Positions 51,600 through 60,377 of a stretch of 64,000 nucleotides of DNA are shown here, in pieces. A model generated the notes under the pieces. That model saw only the letters and a list, made by a program, of their open reading frames with translations, was not told the DNA's origin and did not search any database. Both the position numbers and the translations under genes were made by a program. Numbering within the stretch: position 1 is the first letter of the stretch; the number at the start of each line of letters is the position of its first letter. Source of the DNA: Rhodospirillales bacterium (GTDB taxonomy: Bacteria > Pseudomonadota > Alphaproteobacteria > Rhodospirillales > Magnetospirillaceae); contig JACFNC010000017.1 of NCBI GenBank assembly GCA_019455065.1, positions 1-64,000 on the forward strand, given 5' to 3'.

Positions 51600-53078
51600 A
51601 TGCTGGAACAGCGCGGTTCTTCCCGGTCGAGGAGCGACATGCCGATGCGGGCGCGGCGCGGCGCGGCGGCGGTGATCGCGGGCCTTCTGGCGGTGGCGGG
51701 CTTCACCCTCCACCGGCATGCCGGGGGCCTGCTCGCGGCCATTGGACTGGATGTCGCGGCGCCGGTCGAGAACGTCGTCGCGCTGGCCGGCGGCGTGCTG
51801 GGCTGGCTGGGACTCGCCTATCTCGGCGTCGCCCTCACCGACGCCGCGGTCGCGCGAGCAACGGCAGGATCGCTGCGCGGACCGCCGCCCCGCCTGATCC
51901 AGGACCTGGCGCGCGTGGTGCTGTTCGCGGCCGCCGTCGTCGCCATCCTTGCCTATGTCTTCGACCTGCCGGTGGGCGGCCTGCTCGCGACCTCGGGCGT
52001 GCTGGTGGCGGTGATCGGTTTTGCACTGCGCAACATGATCGCCGACGTGTTCTCGGGGATCGCGTTGAACGTCGAGCACCCCTACCGCATCGGCGACTGG
52101 GTCGAGGTGGCGCCGGGGGTGACCGGCCGGGTGGCCGAGATCAATTGGCGCGCCACCCGCCTGGTGACCCGCGACCAAGTGTCGGTGGTGGTGCCGAACG
52201 GCCTGATCGCCGGCAGCCGCTTCCTCAACTACAGCTATCCCGAGCGCCACTACCGGGCCAATCTGCGACTGGCCCTGGACGCCGCGATTCCGGTCGAGCG
52301 GGCGAAGCGCATCCTGCTCGCCGCCGCCCTGGGGGCGCCGCGGGTACTGGCCGAGCCCCGGCCGCAGGTGCAGGCCGAGGGTCTGGACGAGCGTGGCGTC
52401 TGCTACGTGGTGCGCTATTGGGTGGCCGACTATGCCGACGACAATCCGTGCCGCGACGCCGTGATGTCGAACATCGCCCGCGCCCTCCAGCAGGCCGGCA
52501 TCGGCCCGGCCTTTCCGCATCGCGAAGTGGCACTCACGCGGCCGGCGGAGCGGCGCGCCCGGATGGGGCTGGCCGACATGCTGCGCCGCGTGGCGCTGTT
52601 CCGGGAGTTCGACGAGAGCGATGTCGAGGTGCTGGCCGCCATGGCACGGGAACGGCCGTTCCGGGAGGGCGAGCGCATCGTCGCCCAGGGCGAGGCGGGG
52701 GATTCGCTGTTCCTGCTTGCGGAGGGAGCGCTGGACGTGCGGGTCGCAGCGGCCGAGGGCGAGCGTCCGGCGACGGTCGACCGCATGCTTCCCGGCGAGG
52801 TGTTCGGCGAGGTGTCGCTGCTGACCGGACAGCCGCGCAGCGCTTCAATCTGCGCCGCCACCGACGGCATCGTCTACGAAATCCGCAAGGAACATCTGGA
52901 ACCCATCCTGCGCCGCCGCCCGCGCCTGGCGGAGGAACTGGCGGCGCTGATGAGCCGGCGCCAGAGCGCCAACCGCGAACGCATGGAGGCGGCCTCGACC
53001 GCCCCCGGCGCGCCGCCCGCAGCCGCCGAGCACCATGACCTGCTCGAAAGGCTGCGGGGCTTCTTCGGCCTGTCCTGA
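51600..53078 (+). CDS. MscS-type mechanosensitive channel with cNMP-binding domain
   Basis: This 492-residue protein has four likely N-terminal membrane helices (about 22-40, 58-80, 103-123, 128-150). The MscS core follows (GVLVAVIGFALRNMIADVFSGIAL, then VEHPYRIGDWVEV). A C-terminal cyclic-nucleotide-binding domain (about 345-460) has REGERIVAQGEAGDSLFLLAEG and GEVFGEVSLLTGQPRSASICA, with Glu and Arg-Ser at ligand positions. Channels of this class are thought to be tuned by cAMP or cGMP. The adjacent CHASE2 cyclase and Crp-like genes make cAMP control plausible. The start may be 51600 or 51639. Confidence 0.88.
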   Translation: MLEQRGSSRSRSDMPMRARRGAAAVIAGLLAVAGFTLHRHAGGLLAAIGLDVAAPVENVVALAGGVLGWLGLAYLGVALTDAAVARATAGSLRGPPPRLIQDLARVVLFAAAVVAILAYVFDLPVGGLLATSGVLVAVIGFALRNMIADVFSGIALNVEHPYRIGDWVEVAPGVTGRVAEINWRATRLVTRDQVSVVVPNGLIAGSRFLNYSYPERHYRANLRLALDAAIPVERAKRILLAAALGAPRVLAEPRPQVQAEGLDERGVCYVVRYWVADYADDNPCRDAVMSNIARALQQAGIGPAFPHREVALTRPAERRARMGLADMLRRVALFREFDESDVEVLAAMARERPFREGERIVAQGEAGDSLFLLAEGALDVRVAAAEGERPATVDRMLPGEVFGEVSLLTGQPRSASICAATDGIVYEIRKEHLEPILRRRPRLAEELAALMSRRQSANRERMEAASTAPGAPPAAAEHHDLLERLRGFFGLS

Positions 53079-53085
53079 CCCTGGG

Positions 53086-53787
53086 TCAGGCCCCGACCGG
53101 GCGGAACTGCACCCGCCGGTTCTCCGGCGCTTCCGGATTGCGCGACAGGGGTTCGCTCTCGCCCAGGCCCTCGACCACCAGCCGGCCGGGATCGATGTCC
53201 CAGGTACGCGCCAGATAGGCCTTGACCGCCTCGGCGCGCCGCAGCGACAGGCCCAGGTTGTAGGGCGCCGAGCCGCTTGAGTCGGTGTGGCCCTCGACCA
53301 CCAGCGCGAGGTCGGCCTCCTCGGTCAGCAGCTTGCCGAGCTGATCGAGGAAGGGGCGCGATTCCAGCATAAGGTCGGCCGAGTCGAAGCCGAACTGGAT
53401 GCGGTAGCCGATGGTCGTCGGCTTGGCGACGGGCGCCTCGGCCGGGGCGGTCGCCGGCGCGGCCTCGTCGGGCGCGGAGGGCTCGGCGGGGGCCGGCGCC
53501 GGCAGCGCGGCCGGAACGACCTCGGGGGCGGCGGGGGCCTGCGGCGCCGCAACCGTCGCCGCGGCGTCGGCGATCGCCGCCGGGCGGCTCGCCTGGGGCT
53601 TGACGAGGCCGGCCACGATCTCGATGCTGCGCGTCCGGCGCGGCGAATCGGGAACCAGATAGCCGCGCAACTCGTCGACCGACGGCGTCGCCTCCAGCAT
53701 CATCACCTCTTCGGCGGCGGCCGTTCCGGCGCCGAGGGCGGGCACGGCAAGCAGCAGGGCCGCGGTGGTCATCATCAGGGTCTTCAT
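53086..53787 (-). CDS. OmpA-family envelope protein
   Basis: This 233-residue protein has a signal peptide (TAALLLAVPALGAGTAAA), a Pro/Ala-rich linker (about 70-125) and an OmpA peptidoglycan-binding domain (about 127-233): FGFDSADLMLESRPFLDQL, then VEGHTDSSGSAPYNLGLSLRRAEAVKAYL and NRRVQFRPV. It would anchor the outer envelope to peptidoglycan. Its gene starts downstream of a class II promoter of the shared type, tying it to the amyloid-like genes. Confidence 0.88.
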   Translation of the reverse strand: MKTLMMTTAALLLAVPALGAGTAAAEEVMMLEATPSVDELRGYLVPDSPRRTRSIEIVAGLVKPQASRPAAIADAAATVAAPQAPAAPEVVPAALPAPAPAEPSAPDEAAPATAPAEAPVAKPTTIGYRIQFGFDSADLMLESRPFLDQLGKLLTEEADLALVVEGHTDSSGSAPYNLGLSLRRAEAVKAYLARTWDIDPGRLVVEGLGESEPLSRNPEAPENRRVQFRPVGA

Positions 53788-53821
53788 GGTTTGCCTCCTG
53801 TTGGCTCACTAGATGGGCGCC

Positions 53822-53864
53822 ACCCTAACGACGCTCCCGCCCGCGGGCTGTGAAGCGGTCCACA
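53822..53864 (-). promoter_or_regulatory. Class II Crp/Fnr-type promoter (OmpA-family gene)
   Basis: On the minus strand the site TGTGGACCGCTTCACA (53864-53849) is followed after 21 bp by TAGGGT (53827-53822), 34 bp before the ATG. On the plus strand the site reads TGTGA-N6-CCACA, one base off the E. coli Crp consensus. Confidence 0.75.
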
Positions 53865-54027
53865 GCGCCGGCCGAATCTTGCGGAGGATTGCCGGCCCCG
53901 GCGGGCGGGCGCATGTCAAGGGAGGTTCCTCCAAGTCGTCCTCGGCCTCGCCCCGGGGGCCTTGGATTGCAGGGTCAAGCCCGGCAATGACGCGCGGGAC
54001 TGATTCACGGGCCAAGCGGAGGGCGGC

Positions 54028-55854
54028 ATGGAGCGGCCGGTGTCCGTCGCCGAGGGCATCGTCATGGCGGCAGGGGCGGCCCTGCTGGCCCTGGCCGCGG
54101 TGGAGGCCCTGCCGCCGCTGGCGGCGGCCGACCGCTTCGTCGAGGACGTGGCGGTGGCCCGCCTGGCCCCGCCCCTGCCCCAGCACGCCGGAATCGCCAT
54201 CGTCGCGATCACCGAGGACACCCTGGCCCGCCTGCCCTATCGCTCGCCGCTCGACCGCGGGCTGGTGGCCGAGGCCATCGCCCATCTGCGGATCAAGGGG
54301 GCACGCGCGATCGGCCTCGATTTGCTGATCGATCAGCCGACCGAGCCCGCCAAGGACGCCGCCCTGCGCGCCGCCCTGACCGCCCCGGGCGCCCCGGTGA
54401 TCGCCCTGGCGGCGGGCCTCTCGACCCCGCTTACCCCCCGCCAGCGCGCCTTCCACGACGCCTTCCTGTCCGCCGTCGCCAAGGGCCACGGCAACCTCGC
54501 CAAGGACCGCCTGGACGGCGTGGTGCGCCGCCACGTTCCCAGCCTCGACGGCCTGCCCAGCTTTCCAGCCGCGCTGGCGGCCACCCAGAGGGCGGCCGCC
54601 CCGCCCCGGACCTTCACCATCGCCTGGCGCCGCACCGCCGACGGCAGCGGCCCCTTTCCCGTCTACCCGGTGGACGCATTGGCGTTCCTGCCCGAGGCCT
54701 GGCTGGCGGGCAAGATCGTCCTGATCGGCTACGTCGTGCCCGACGCCGACCGCCACCGCGCCCCACCGTCGGTCGGTGCCGGCCCGCTGCCGGGAGTGGA
54801 GATTCAGGCGCAGGTGCTGGCGCAGATTCTGGACGGGCGGTCCGCCCCCCAGGCGGGATGGCCGTGGCGGGTGTTCGCCCTGCTGCTGGTCGCGGGCGGC
54901 GGCGCGGCCCTGGCGCTCGCCGGATGGCGGCCGGCGTGGCTGGCGCCGGCGGCGCTCGGCGGGCTGGCGGCACTGTGGGCGGCGGCGGCGGCCAGCGTCG
55001 CCCTGGGCGGGCCGCTGCTCTCGCCGCTCGCCCCCAGCCTGGCTTGGCTGGGCGCCATCGGCGGCGCCTCGGCGCTGGCGGCGGTGCGCGAGCGGCGCAC
55101 GCGGACCGCCCTGGGCGGGCTGTTCGCCGCCCATCTGTCGGCCCCAGTGGCGGAACAAATCTGGCGCGAGCGAAACGTCTTTCTGCGCGGCGGGCGCCCC
55201 CGCCCGCAGGCCTTGATGGCCACCGTGCTGTTTTCGGACGTGGAGGGGTTCACGCCGGCATCGGAGGCCCTGGGGCCGGAACGGCTGATGGCGTGGCTCG
55301 AGGAATATATGGAAGCGATGACCGACGTCGTGGTCGCCCATGACGGAGTGGTCCTGCGGTTCATCGGCGACGGCATCCTGGCCGCCTTCGGCGTGCCCAT
55401 TCCGCGCAGGGACCCTGACGCGGTGCGTGGTGACGCCCGCCGCTCCGTGGACTGCGCCCTGGCCATGGAGGACGCCGTGCGGCGGCTGAACGCCACCGTC
55501 GTGGCGCGGGGCCTGCCGGCCTATCGCGTGCGCGTCGGCATCGTCACCGGACCGATGGTCGGCGGCAGCATCGGGGCGCGCAAGCATCTGGAATACACCC
55601 TGATGGGCGACAGCGTGAATACGGCCGCCCGCCTGGAGGCGCTGGCGAAGACCGTGGAGGCGGCCGCCGACAGCCCGTGCCGCATCCTGGTCGGCGCGAG
55701 CACCTGGGACCTGGTGGGCGATGCGTTCGAGGGGCAAACCATCGGCGAGGTGGCTCTGAAGGGCAAGCGGCAGCGGGTTGGCGTGTATCAGATCTTCGGC
55801 CGGGCCGGGGCCGGGCCGGCCGCCGCCGGCCGGGCGGCCGGTACGGCGGTCTGA
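54028..55854 (+). CDS. CHASE2-domain class III adenylate/guanylate cyclase
   Basis: This 608-residue protein has an N-terminal membrane anchor, a periplasmic CHASE2 sensor (about 40-260), three membrane helices (about 285-355) and a class III cyclase domain (about 390-590). Cyclase motifs are VLFSDVEGFT and RFIGDGILAAFG (metal-binding Asp residues) and EYTLMGDSVNTAARLEAL. An Arg replaces the lysine often seen before FIGD, so nucleotide specificity (cAMP or cGMP) is uncertain. It probably makes a cyclic nucleotide in response to an extracellular or periplasmic signal. It ends 67 bp inside the convergent Crp-like gene. Confidence 0.87.
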   Translation: MERPVSVAEGIVMAAGAALLALAAVEALPPLAAADRFVEDVAVARLAPPLPQHAGIAIVAITEDTLARLPYRSPLDRGLVAEAIAHLRIKGARAIGLDLLIDQPTEPAKDAALRAALTAPGAPVIALAAGLSTPLTPRQRAFHDAFLSAVAKGHGNLAKDRLDGVVRRHVPSLDGLPSFPAALAATQRAAAPPRTFTIAWRRTADGSGPFPVYPVDALAFLPEAWLAGKIVLIGYVVPDADRHRAPPSVGAGPLPGVEIQAQVLAQILDGRSAPQAGWPWRVFALLLVAGGGAALALAGWRPAWLAPAALGGLAALWAAAAASVALGGPLLSPLAPSLAWLGAIGGASALAAVRERRTRTALGGLFAAHLSAPVAEQIWRERNVFLRGGRPRPQALMATVLFSDVEGFTPASEALGPERLMAWLEEYMEAMTDVVVAHDGVVLRFIGDGILAAFGVPIPRRDPDAVRGDARRSVDCALAMEDAVRRLNATVVARGLPAYRVRVGIVTGPMVGGSIGARKHLEYTLMGDSVNTAARLEALAKTVEAAADSPCRILVGASTWDLVGDAFEGQTIGEVALKGKRQRVGVYQIFGRAGAGPAAAGRAAGTAV

Positions 55855-56564
55855 TCCGCCTCGGCATCGCCCGCCAGGGCGCCAAGCGACGCGGCGTCGG
55901 CGACGGTGATGTAGCCGTTCCGGATGGCGATCCACCCCGCCTTCTGCCATTCGCCGAGATACTTGTTCACACTTTCACGGGTCACGCCAACCACCGAGCC
56001 CAACTGCTGCTGCGAAAGCTTGAGGTCGATGCACACACCGGCCTTGGCGGGGATGCCGAAGGCGCTGGCGAGTTGCAGCAGGGCGCGCGCCAGCCGCGCC
56101 GGCACGTCGAGAAAGATCGCGTCCTCGAAATGGGTGCTGGTGCGCCGGAGACGTTGGCAGAGAACGGCGAGCAGGCGCTGGGCGACGCGCGGATGGCGGT
56201 CGAGGAAAGGCAGGAAATGGCGGCGCTCCAAGATCAGCAGCTCGCAAGTCTCCATGGCGACGGCGTCGGCGGTGCGGGGCTCGCCGTCGAGCAGGGCGAT
56301 CTCGCCGAACACGTCACCGGGCTTGAGGATGTTGAGCACAAGTTCCTTGCCGTCGGCGGAATGGTTGCAGATCTTTACCCGCCCCCGGACCACCGCCATC
56401 ATGCCGTCACCTGGATCACCGCGCTGGAAGATCACCGCATCGGCCTCGTGCCGGACGACCACGGCATAATCGGCAAGCCGCGCGCGGTCCGCGGGATCGA
56501 GGCTACCCAGCAGCGCGTTGCGCGCCAGGATGGCCTCCTTGTCGATGGGAAAGGCGCGCGCCAT
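55788..56564 (-). CDS. Crp/Fnr-family regulator
   Basis: This 258-residue protein has a cNMP-binding domain (FGEIALLDGEPRTADAVA, with Glu88, Arg98 and Thr99 at the usual ligand positions) and a helix-turn-helix (LSQQQLGSVVGVTRESVNKYLGEW, 183-206). Recognition residues Arg196, Glu197 and Lys201 parallel Arg180, Glu181 and Arg185 of E. coli Crp, which read TGTGA half-sites. That matches the TTCACA half-sites of the six class II promoters in this region. No Fnr-type cysteine cluster is seen. The C-terminal ~25 residues are Ala/Pro-rich. It follows the 56576 gene by 11 bp. Confidence 0.88.
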   Translation of the reverse strand: MARAFPIDKEAILARNALLGSLDPADRARLADYAVVVRHEADAVIFQRGDPGDGMMAVVRGRVKICNHSADGKELVLNILKPGDVFGEIALLDGEPRTADAVAMETCELLILERRHFLPFLDRHPRVAQRLLAVLCQRLRRTSTHFEDAIFLDVPARLARALLQLASAFGIPAKAGVCIDLKLSQQQLGSVVGVTRESVNKYLGEWQKAGWIAIRNGYITVADAASLGALAGDAEADQTAVPAARPAAAGPAPARPKI

Positions 56565-56575
56565 GACGCCGGCGC

Positions 56576-56917
56576 CTAGCGGGCCTCGGGCCGCGCGGCC
56601 GCCCGCCTGTCGCTGCTCTTCACCATGCAGGTCGTGTAGGCGTTGGCCGAAAACAGCACCGCCGTCTCGCCGCCCACCAGGCTGCGTGCCGAAGTGCGGG
56701 TGCCAAAGCGAGAGAGCGCGACGGACAACTCCGACAGCCCGTCCTCCTCGATGATCTTGGCGCCGTTCTGCCAGCAGGTCAGCCGGAAGGGGCCGTCGGG
56801 CAGCAGGCGCAGGCCGGACATGCCTTCCTCGGCGGGCTCCTCGCGCACGACCTCGGCGCTCGCGGGGACGGCTAGAACGAGGGAGAGGATAACGAAAAAG
56901 GCGGCCTGGAAGGGCAT
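56576..56917 (-). CDS. Small secreted CWxxG protein
   Basis: This 113-residue protein has a signal peptide (FFVILSLVLAVPASAE). The mature part has RLTCWQNGAKIIE, strand-rich sequence and a second Cys in AYTTCMV. It resembles the 48720 protein in layout and cysteine placement. It precedes the Crp-like gene by 11 bp on the same strand, so the two are probably cotranscribed. The role is unknown. Confidence 0.65.
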   Translation of the reverse strand: MPFQAAFFVILSLVLAVPASAEVVREEPAEEGMSGLRLLPDGPFRLTCWQNGAKIIEEDGLSELSVALSRFGTRTSARSLVGGETAVLFSANAYTTCMVKSSDRRAAARPEAR

Positions 56918-57010
56918 GGCACTGCTCCTGGTCAGGCGAGCGATCAGGGGTCTCTGATTAGGATGAGATGGGGCGGATTCGAGTGAATAAAAGAGAAGCG
57001 ACAAAGATCG

Positions 57011-57023
57011 TACCAACTTGGTA
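57011..57023. promoter_or_regulatory. Palindrome in divergent gap
   Basis: TACCAACTTGGTA is a perfect palindrome apart from its central base. It lies between the 56576 gene and the divergent caspase-like gene and could be an operator. Confidence 0.35.
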
Positions 57024-57103
57024 GTACCCCATGCGCCAAGATCGGCCATTTTCGTTAGAACTGCTTCTTAAAAATACCTTATAATCGTCTTGGTTCGTGT
57101 CCC

Positions 57104-59614
57104 ATGTATTTGCTTTTGAAGCATCACAGTGGTGTTCGCGCTTCAATGTTGGGACGACACCGCATTGTAGACATCGTAGCGGGATGGCGACGCGTCTTTC
57201 GTGAGGGCGCGGCGCTGGTAGTCGTGGTCGTTGGGCTGTGCCTCATCGCCGCAAACGCCACCGCCGCCACGGAGCGGCGGGTCGCGCTGGTCGTCGGCAT
57301 GGGCGCCTACAGCTATGCTCCGCATCTGCCCAATCCGCCCAACGATGCGCGCTCCATGGCCAAAAAGCTGGCGAAGCTGGGGTTCGACGTGGACGAGCGG
57401 GTCGACGTCGATTTCCGCGACCTCGCCCGCGCGCTGCGCGAGTTCGGGATCAAGGCGCAGATGGCGGACGTGGCCGTATTCTATTACGCCGGCCACGGCA
57501 TGCAGGTGGACGGCGAAAACTATCTGATTCCGATCGATGCCCGCCTGGAGCGCGAGCGCGACCTGGTCTACGAGGCGATGGCCCTGGATCTGGCAATGGG
57601 CGAGGTGGCCCAGGCGCGCACGCTGGGCATCGTGATCCTGGACGCCTGCCGCAACAATCCCTTCGTCGAACGCCTGATCCGGGTGGCCGCGCAGCCGTCG
57701 CGCGCCGTCTCGATCGGCCAGGGGCTGGCGCGGGTCGACGATCCGCCGAAGGACACCATGGTGGCGATGGCCACCCGAGCCGACGCCGTGGCCGAGGACG
57801 GCGACGGATCCAACAGCCCCTTCACCCAGGCGATGCTTGAGTTCCTGGAAGTGCCCGGCCTGGAACTCGGGCTGTTCTTCCGCAAGGTGCGCGACGCCGT
57901 GCTCAGGGTGACGCGCGGCCGCCAGGAGCCCTACACCTTCGGCTCGCTGGGCGCCGAGCCCTTCTTCTTCAACCCGCTGCCACCGAACCGCCAACCGGTC
58001 ATCCCGGCACTCGCCCCGGTCGAGTTCAACGACAGTGCGGTGGCGCGACCGCTGGCCATCGACGGCCTGACGGACCCCGACGGCGACCGCCTGGTGGTGC
58101 GGCTGACCGGCCTGCCCCGCGGCGGCAACGTGCGGCTGGGCGACCGCACGCTGCTGATCGGCGACGCGCTGACGCCGGAGCAGTTGAAAAACGTGAGCTT
58201 CACCCCCGACGGCAGCTTCCGCGGCCAGGCCGGCCCCCTCACCTTCTCGGTCGAGGACGGCCGCGGCGCCGTCGTGTTCGGCAGCCTGTTCGTCAAAATC
58301 ATCCCGTCCAACCGCCCGCCCACCGTGGCCGCCAAAGAACTGGTGCAGGTGGTGGCCAATCCGCTGGGCCTGCGGGCGCCGGTCGATCCCGACGGCGACG
58401 CCTTGACGATCACGGTGACCGCGGTGCCGAAGGTCGGAACGATCCGGACCGGCGCCGGCGCCGTGGTCAAGGCCGGCGACCGTCTGGACGCGGCCGGACT
58501 GGAGTCCTTGAGTTTCGATCCCGGCGCGGCGCCGCCCGGCGAGGCCGGCAGCTTCGCCTTCCTGGTCGACGACGGCAAGGGCGGCCGCGCCGAGGCCAGC
58601 CTGCGCGTCAGCGTGGTCGAGCACCCCGCCCCGACGGTGGCGGCGGCATCGGCGCCCCCCGCGCCGGCGCCGGCCGCGCCAGAGCCGCAGGCCGCACCTG
58701 TGGCGCAGGCTGCCGCGACTGCCCAACCCGCGGTGCCGCCCGAGGCCGAGGAGCCGCCGACCCAGATCGCCGCCGCCATCGCACCGACTCCGCCCCCCGC
58801 AGCGCCGCGCCGACCGCAACCCGCCGCCGCACCCGCGCCCGCCCCACCGCCGCCGACGCCCAAGCCGCCGGCGCAACCCGCCGTGGGCGTGTTCCCGACC
58901 GAAGGTGCGCTGCGCGACTGCGACGAATGCCCGGCGCTGGTCGAGATCCGTCCTGGCAGCTTCGTGATGGGGGCGGCGGGAGAGGACCCGAGTTCGCGGC
59001 CGGAGCACAAGGTGACGCTGAAGAGCGGCTTCGCCATCGGCAAGTACGAGGTCACGGCCGGCGAATGGCGGGCCTGCGTGGCGGCCGGCGGCTGCCGCGA
59101 GGTGCCGGAGCTGGAGGGGACCGCGAACAACCTGCCGGCCCGCAACCTCGACTGGGACGACGCCCAGTCCTACCTCACCTGGCTGTCGAAGAAGTCGGGC
59201 AAGAAGTATCGGCTGCCCAGCGAGGCGGAGTGGGAATACGCGGCGCGCGGGGGCACGCGGAGCACCTATTGGTGGGGCGCCGACCTGGGCAAGGGCAAGG
59301 CGAACTGCAAGGATTGCGGCGGCGACTACGACCGCAAGACGCCGGCCCGGGTGGACGCCCATCCCGCCAACCCCTTCGGCCTGCACGGCACCGCAGGGGG
59401 CGTCGCGGAATGGGTGGCGGACTGCTGGTCGCCGTCGCATGCCGGCGCCCCGACCGACGGCGCGGTGCGCGACTCCCGCAACTGCCGCCAGCGCGTGGTG
59501 CGCGGCGGGTCGTGGCGCAACGACCACACCTACGCCACCTCGGCCAGCCGCTTCTACTACGACGCCGACGTACGCTACATCGCCAACGGCTTTCGGGTGG
59601 TGCGGCAGCCCTAG
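57104..59614 (+). CDS. Caspase-like protein with C-terminal SUMF1/FGE domain
   Basis: This 836-residue protein has an N-terminal membrane segment (about 36-53) and a peptidase C14-like domain (57-300) with the catalytic pair His131 in FYYAGHGMQ and Cys182 in ILDACRNNPF. Residues ~320-520 hold two strand-rich repeats (PDGDRLVVRLTGLP; PDGDALTITVTAVP) like cadherin-type Ig-fold repeats. A Pro/Ala-rich linker leads to a SUMF1/formylglycine-enzyme-like domain (about 609-836: FVMGAAGEDPSSRPEH, GEWRACVAAGG, RGGSWRNDH, NGFRVVR). Such fusions are thought to be processing or signalling proteins of the envelope. A later start at 57146 is possible. Confidence 0.83.
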   Translation: MYLLLKHHSGVRASMLGRHRIVDIVAGWRRVFREGAALVVVVVGLCLIAANATAATERRVALVVGMGAYSYAPHLPNPPNDARSMAKKLAKLGFDVDERVDVDFRDLARALREFGIKAQMADVAVFYYAGHGMQVDGENYLIPIDARLERERDLVYEAMALDLAMGEVAQARTLGIVILDACRNNPFVERLIRVAAQPSRAVSIGQGLARVDDPPKDTMVAMATRADAVAEDGDGSNSPFTQAMLEFLEVPGLELGLFFRKVRDAVLRVTRGRQEPYTFGSLGAEPFFFNPLPPNRQPVIPALAPVEFNDSAVARPLAIDGLTDPDGDRLVVRLTGLPRGGNVRLGDRTLLIGDALTPEQLKNVSFTPDGSFRGQAGPLTFSVEDGRGAVVFGSLFVKIIPSNRPPTVAAKELVQVVANPLGLRAPVDPDGDALTITVTAVPKVGTIRTGAGAVVKAGDRLDAAGLESLSFDPGAAPPGEAGSFAFLVDDGKGGRAEASLRVSVVEHPAPTVAAASAPPAPAPAAPEPQAAPVAQAAATAQPAVPPEAEEPPTQIAAAIAPTPPPAAPRRPQPAAAPAPAPPPPTPKPPAQPAVGVFPTEGALRDCDECPALVEIRPGSFVMGAAGEDPSSRPEHKVTLKSGFAIGKYEVTAGEWRACVAAGGCREVPELEGTANNLPARNLDWDDAQSYLTWLSKKSGKKYRLPSEAEWEYAARGGTRSTYWWGADLGKGKANCKDCGGDYDRKTPARVDAHPANPFGLHGTAGGVAEWVADCWSPSHAGAPTDGAVRDSRNCRQRVVRGGSWRNDHTYATSASRFYYDADVRYIANGFRVVRQP

Positions 59615-59653
59615 GGCCTTCCACGGCCGCCGGGCGGGGCATAGGCTGGGGCG

Positions 59654-60289
59654 ATGACGTTCCTGTTCGACGGACCGCGCGAGGCCGCGGCGACCATCCT
59701 TCTGGCCCACGGCGCCGGCGCACCGATGGATTCGCCAGCGCTGTCCGGCTACGCCAACGCGCTGGCCGGGGCCGGCCTGCGCGTGGCCCGCTTCGAATTC
59801 GCCTACATGGCCGCGCGCCGGACCGCGGGGACGCGGAAGCCGCCGCCCCGGGCGGAGACGCTGCAACGCGAATACGTGGACGCCGTCGCAGCGCTCGACG
59901 CGCCGGGCCGGCTGGTGATCGGCGGCAAGTCCATGGGCGGGCGCGTCGCCAGCATGGTCGCCGACGAGCTGTACGCCGAAGGCCGGATCGCCGGGCTGCT
60001 GTGCCTGGGCTATCCCTTCCATCCGGTCGGCAGGCCGGAGCGCCTGCGCACCGCGCATCTCGCCGCCCTGCGCACGCCGGCCTTGATCGTGCAGGGCACG
60101 CGCGACCCCTTCGGCACCCGCGACGAGGTCGCGGCCTATGCCCTGGCGCCGACCATCGACATTCTGTGGCTGGAGGACGGCGACCACGACCTGCGGCCCC
60201 GCAAGGCGGTGTCCGGCCTGAGCGCCGCCGACCATCTGCGGACGATGGCGGAGGGCGTGGCGCGGTGGGTCCGGGGGCTGGGGGCCTGA
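59654..60289 (+). CDS. Alpha/beta-hydrolase of the Tex30/KANL3 type
   Basis: This 211-residue protein has the alpha/beta-hydrolase pattern: LLAHGAGAPMDSP near the start, the nucleophile elbow GGKSMGGRVASMVA, and later DPFGTRDEV and DGDHDLRPRK for the acid and His. The GxSxG motif and small size fit the KANL3/Tex30-type group of unknown substrate. It follows the caspase-like gene by 39 bp on the same strand, so cotranscription is likely. Confidence 0.82.
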   Translation: MTFLFDGPREAAATILLAHGAGAPMDSPALSGYANALAGAGLRVARFEFAYMAARRTAGTRKPPPRAETLQREYVDAVAALDAPGRLVIGGKSMGGRVASMVADELYAEGRIAGLLCLGYPFHPVGRPERLRTAHLAALRTPALIVQGTRDPFGTRDEVAAYALAPTIDILWLEDGDHDLRPRKAVSGLSAADHLRTMAEGVARWVRGLGA

Positions 60290-60377
60290 CAGCGCGCGGC
60301 GCCCGTGGATGCGCGGATCAAGTCCGCGCATGACGGCCGACCATCACGGAGGGGGGCCCGCCGCCCCCCGGCGGCGG

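Noticed and set aside
57143-60331. A 1062-codon open frame on the minus strand, antisense to the caspase-like gene
   Set aside because: It is low-complexity, Arg/Gly/His-rich sequence caused by high GC. The plus-strand frame has clear catalytic motifs and domains.
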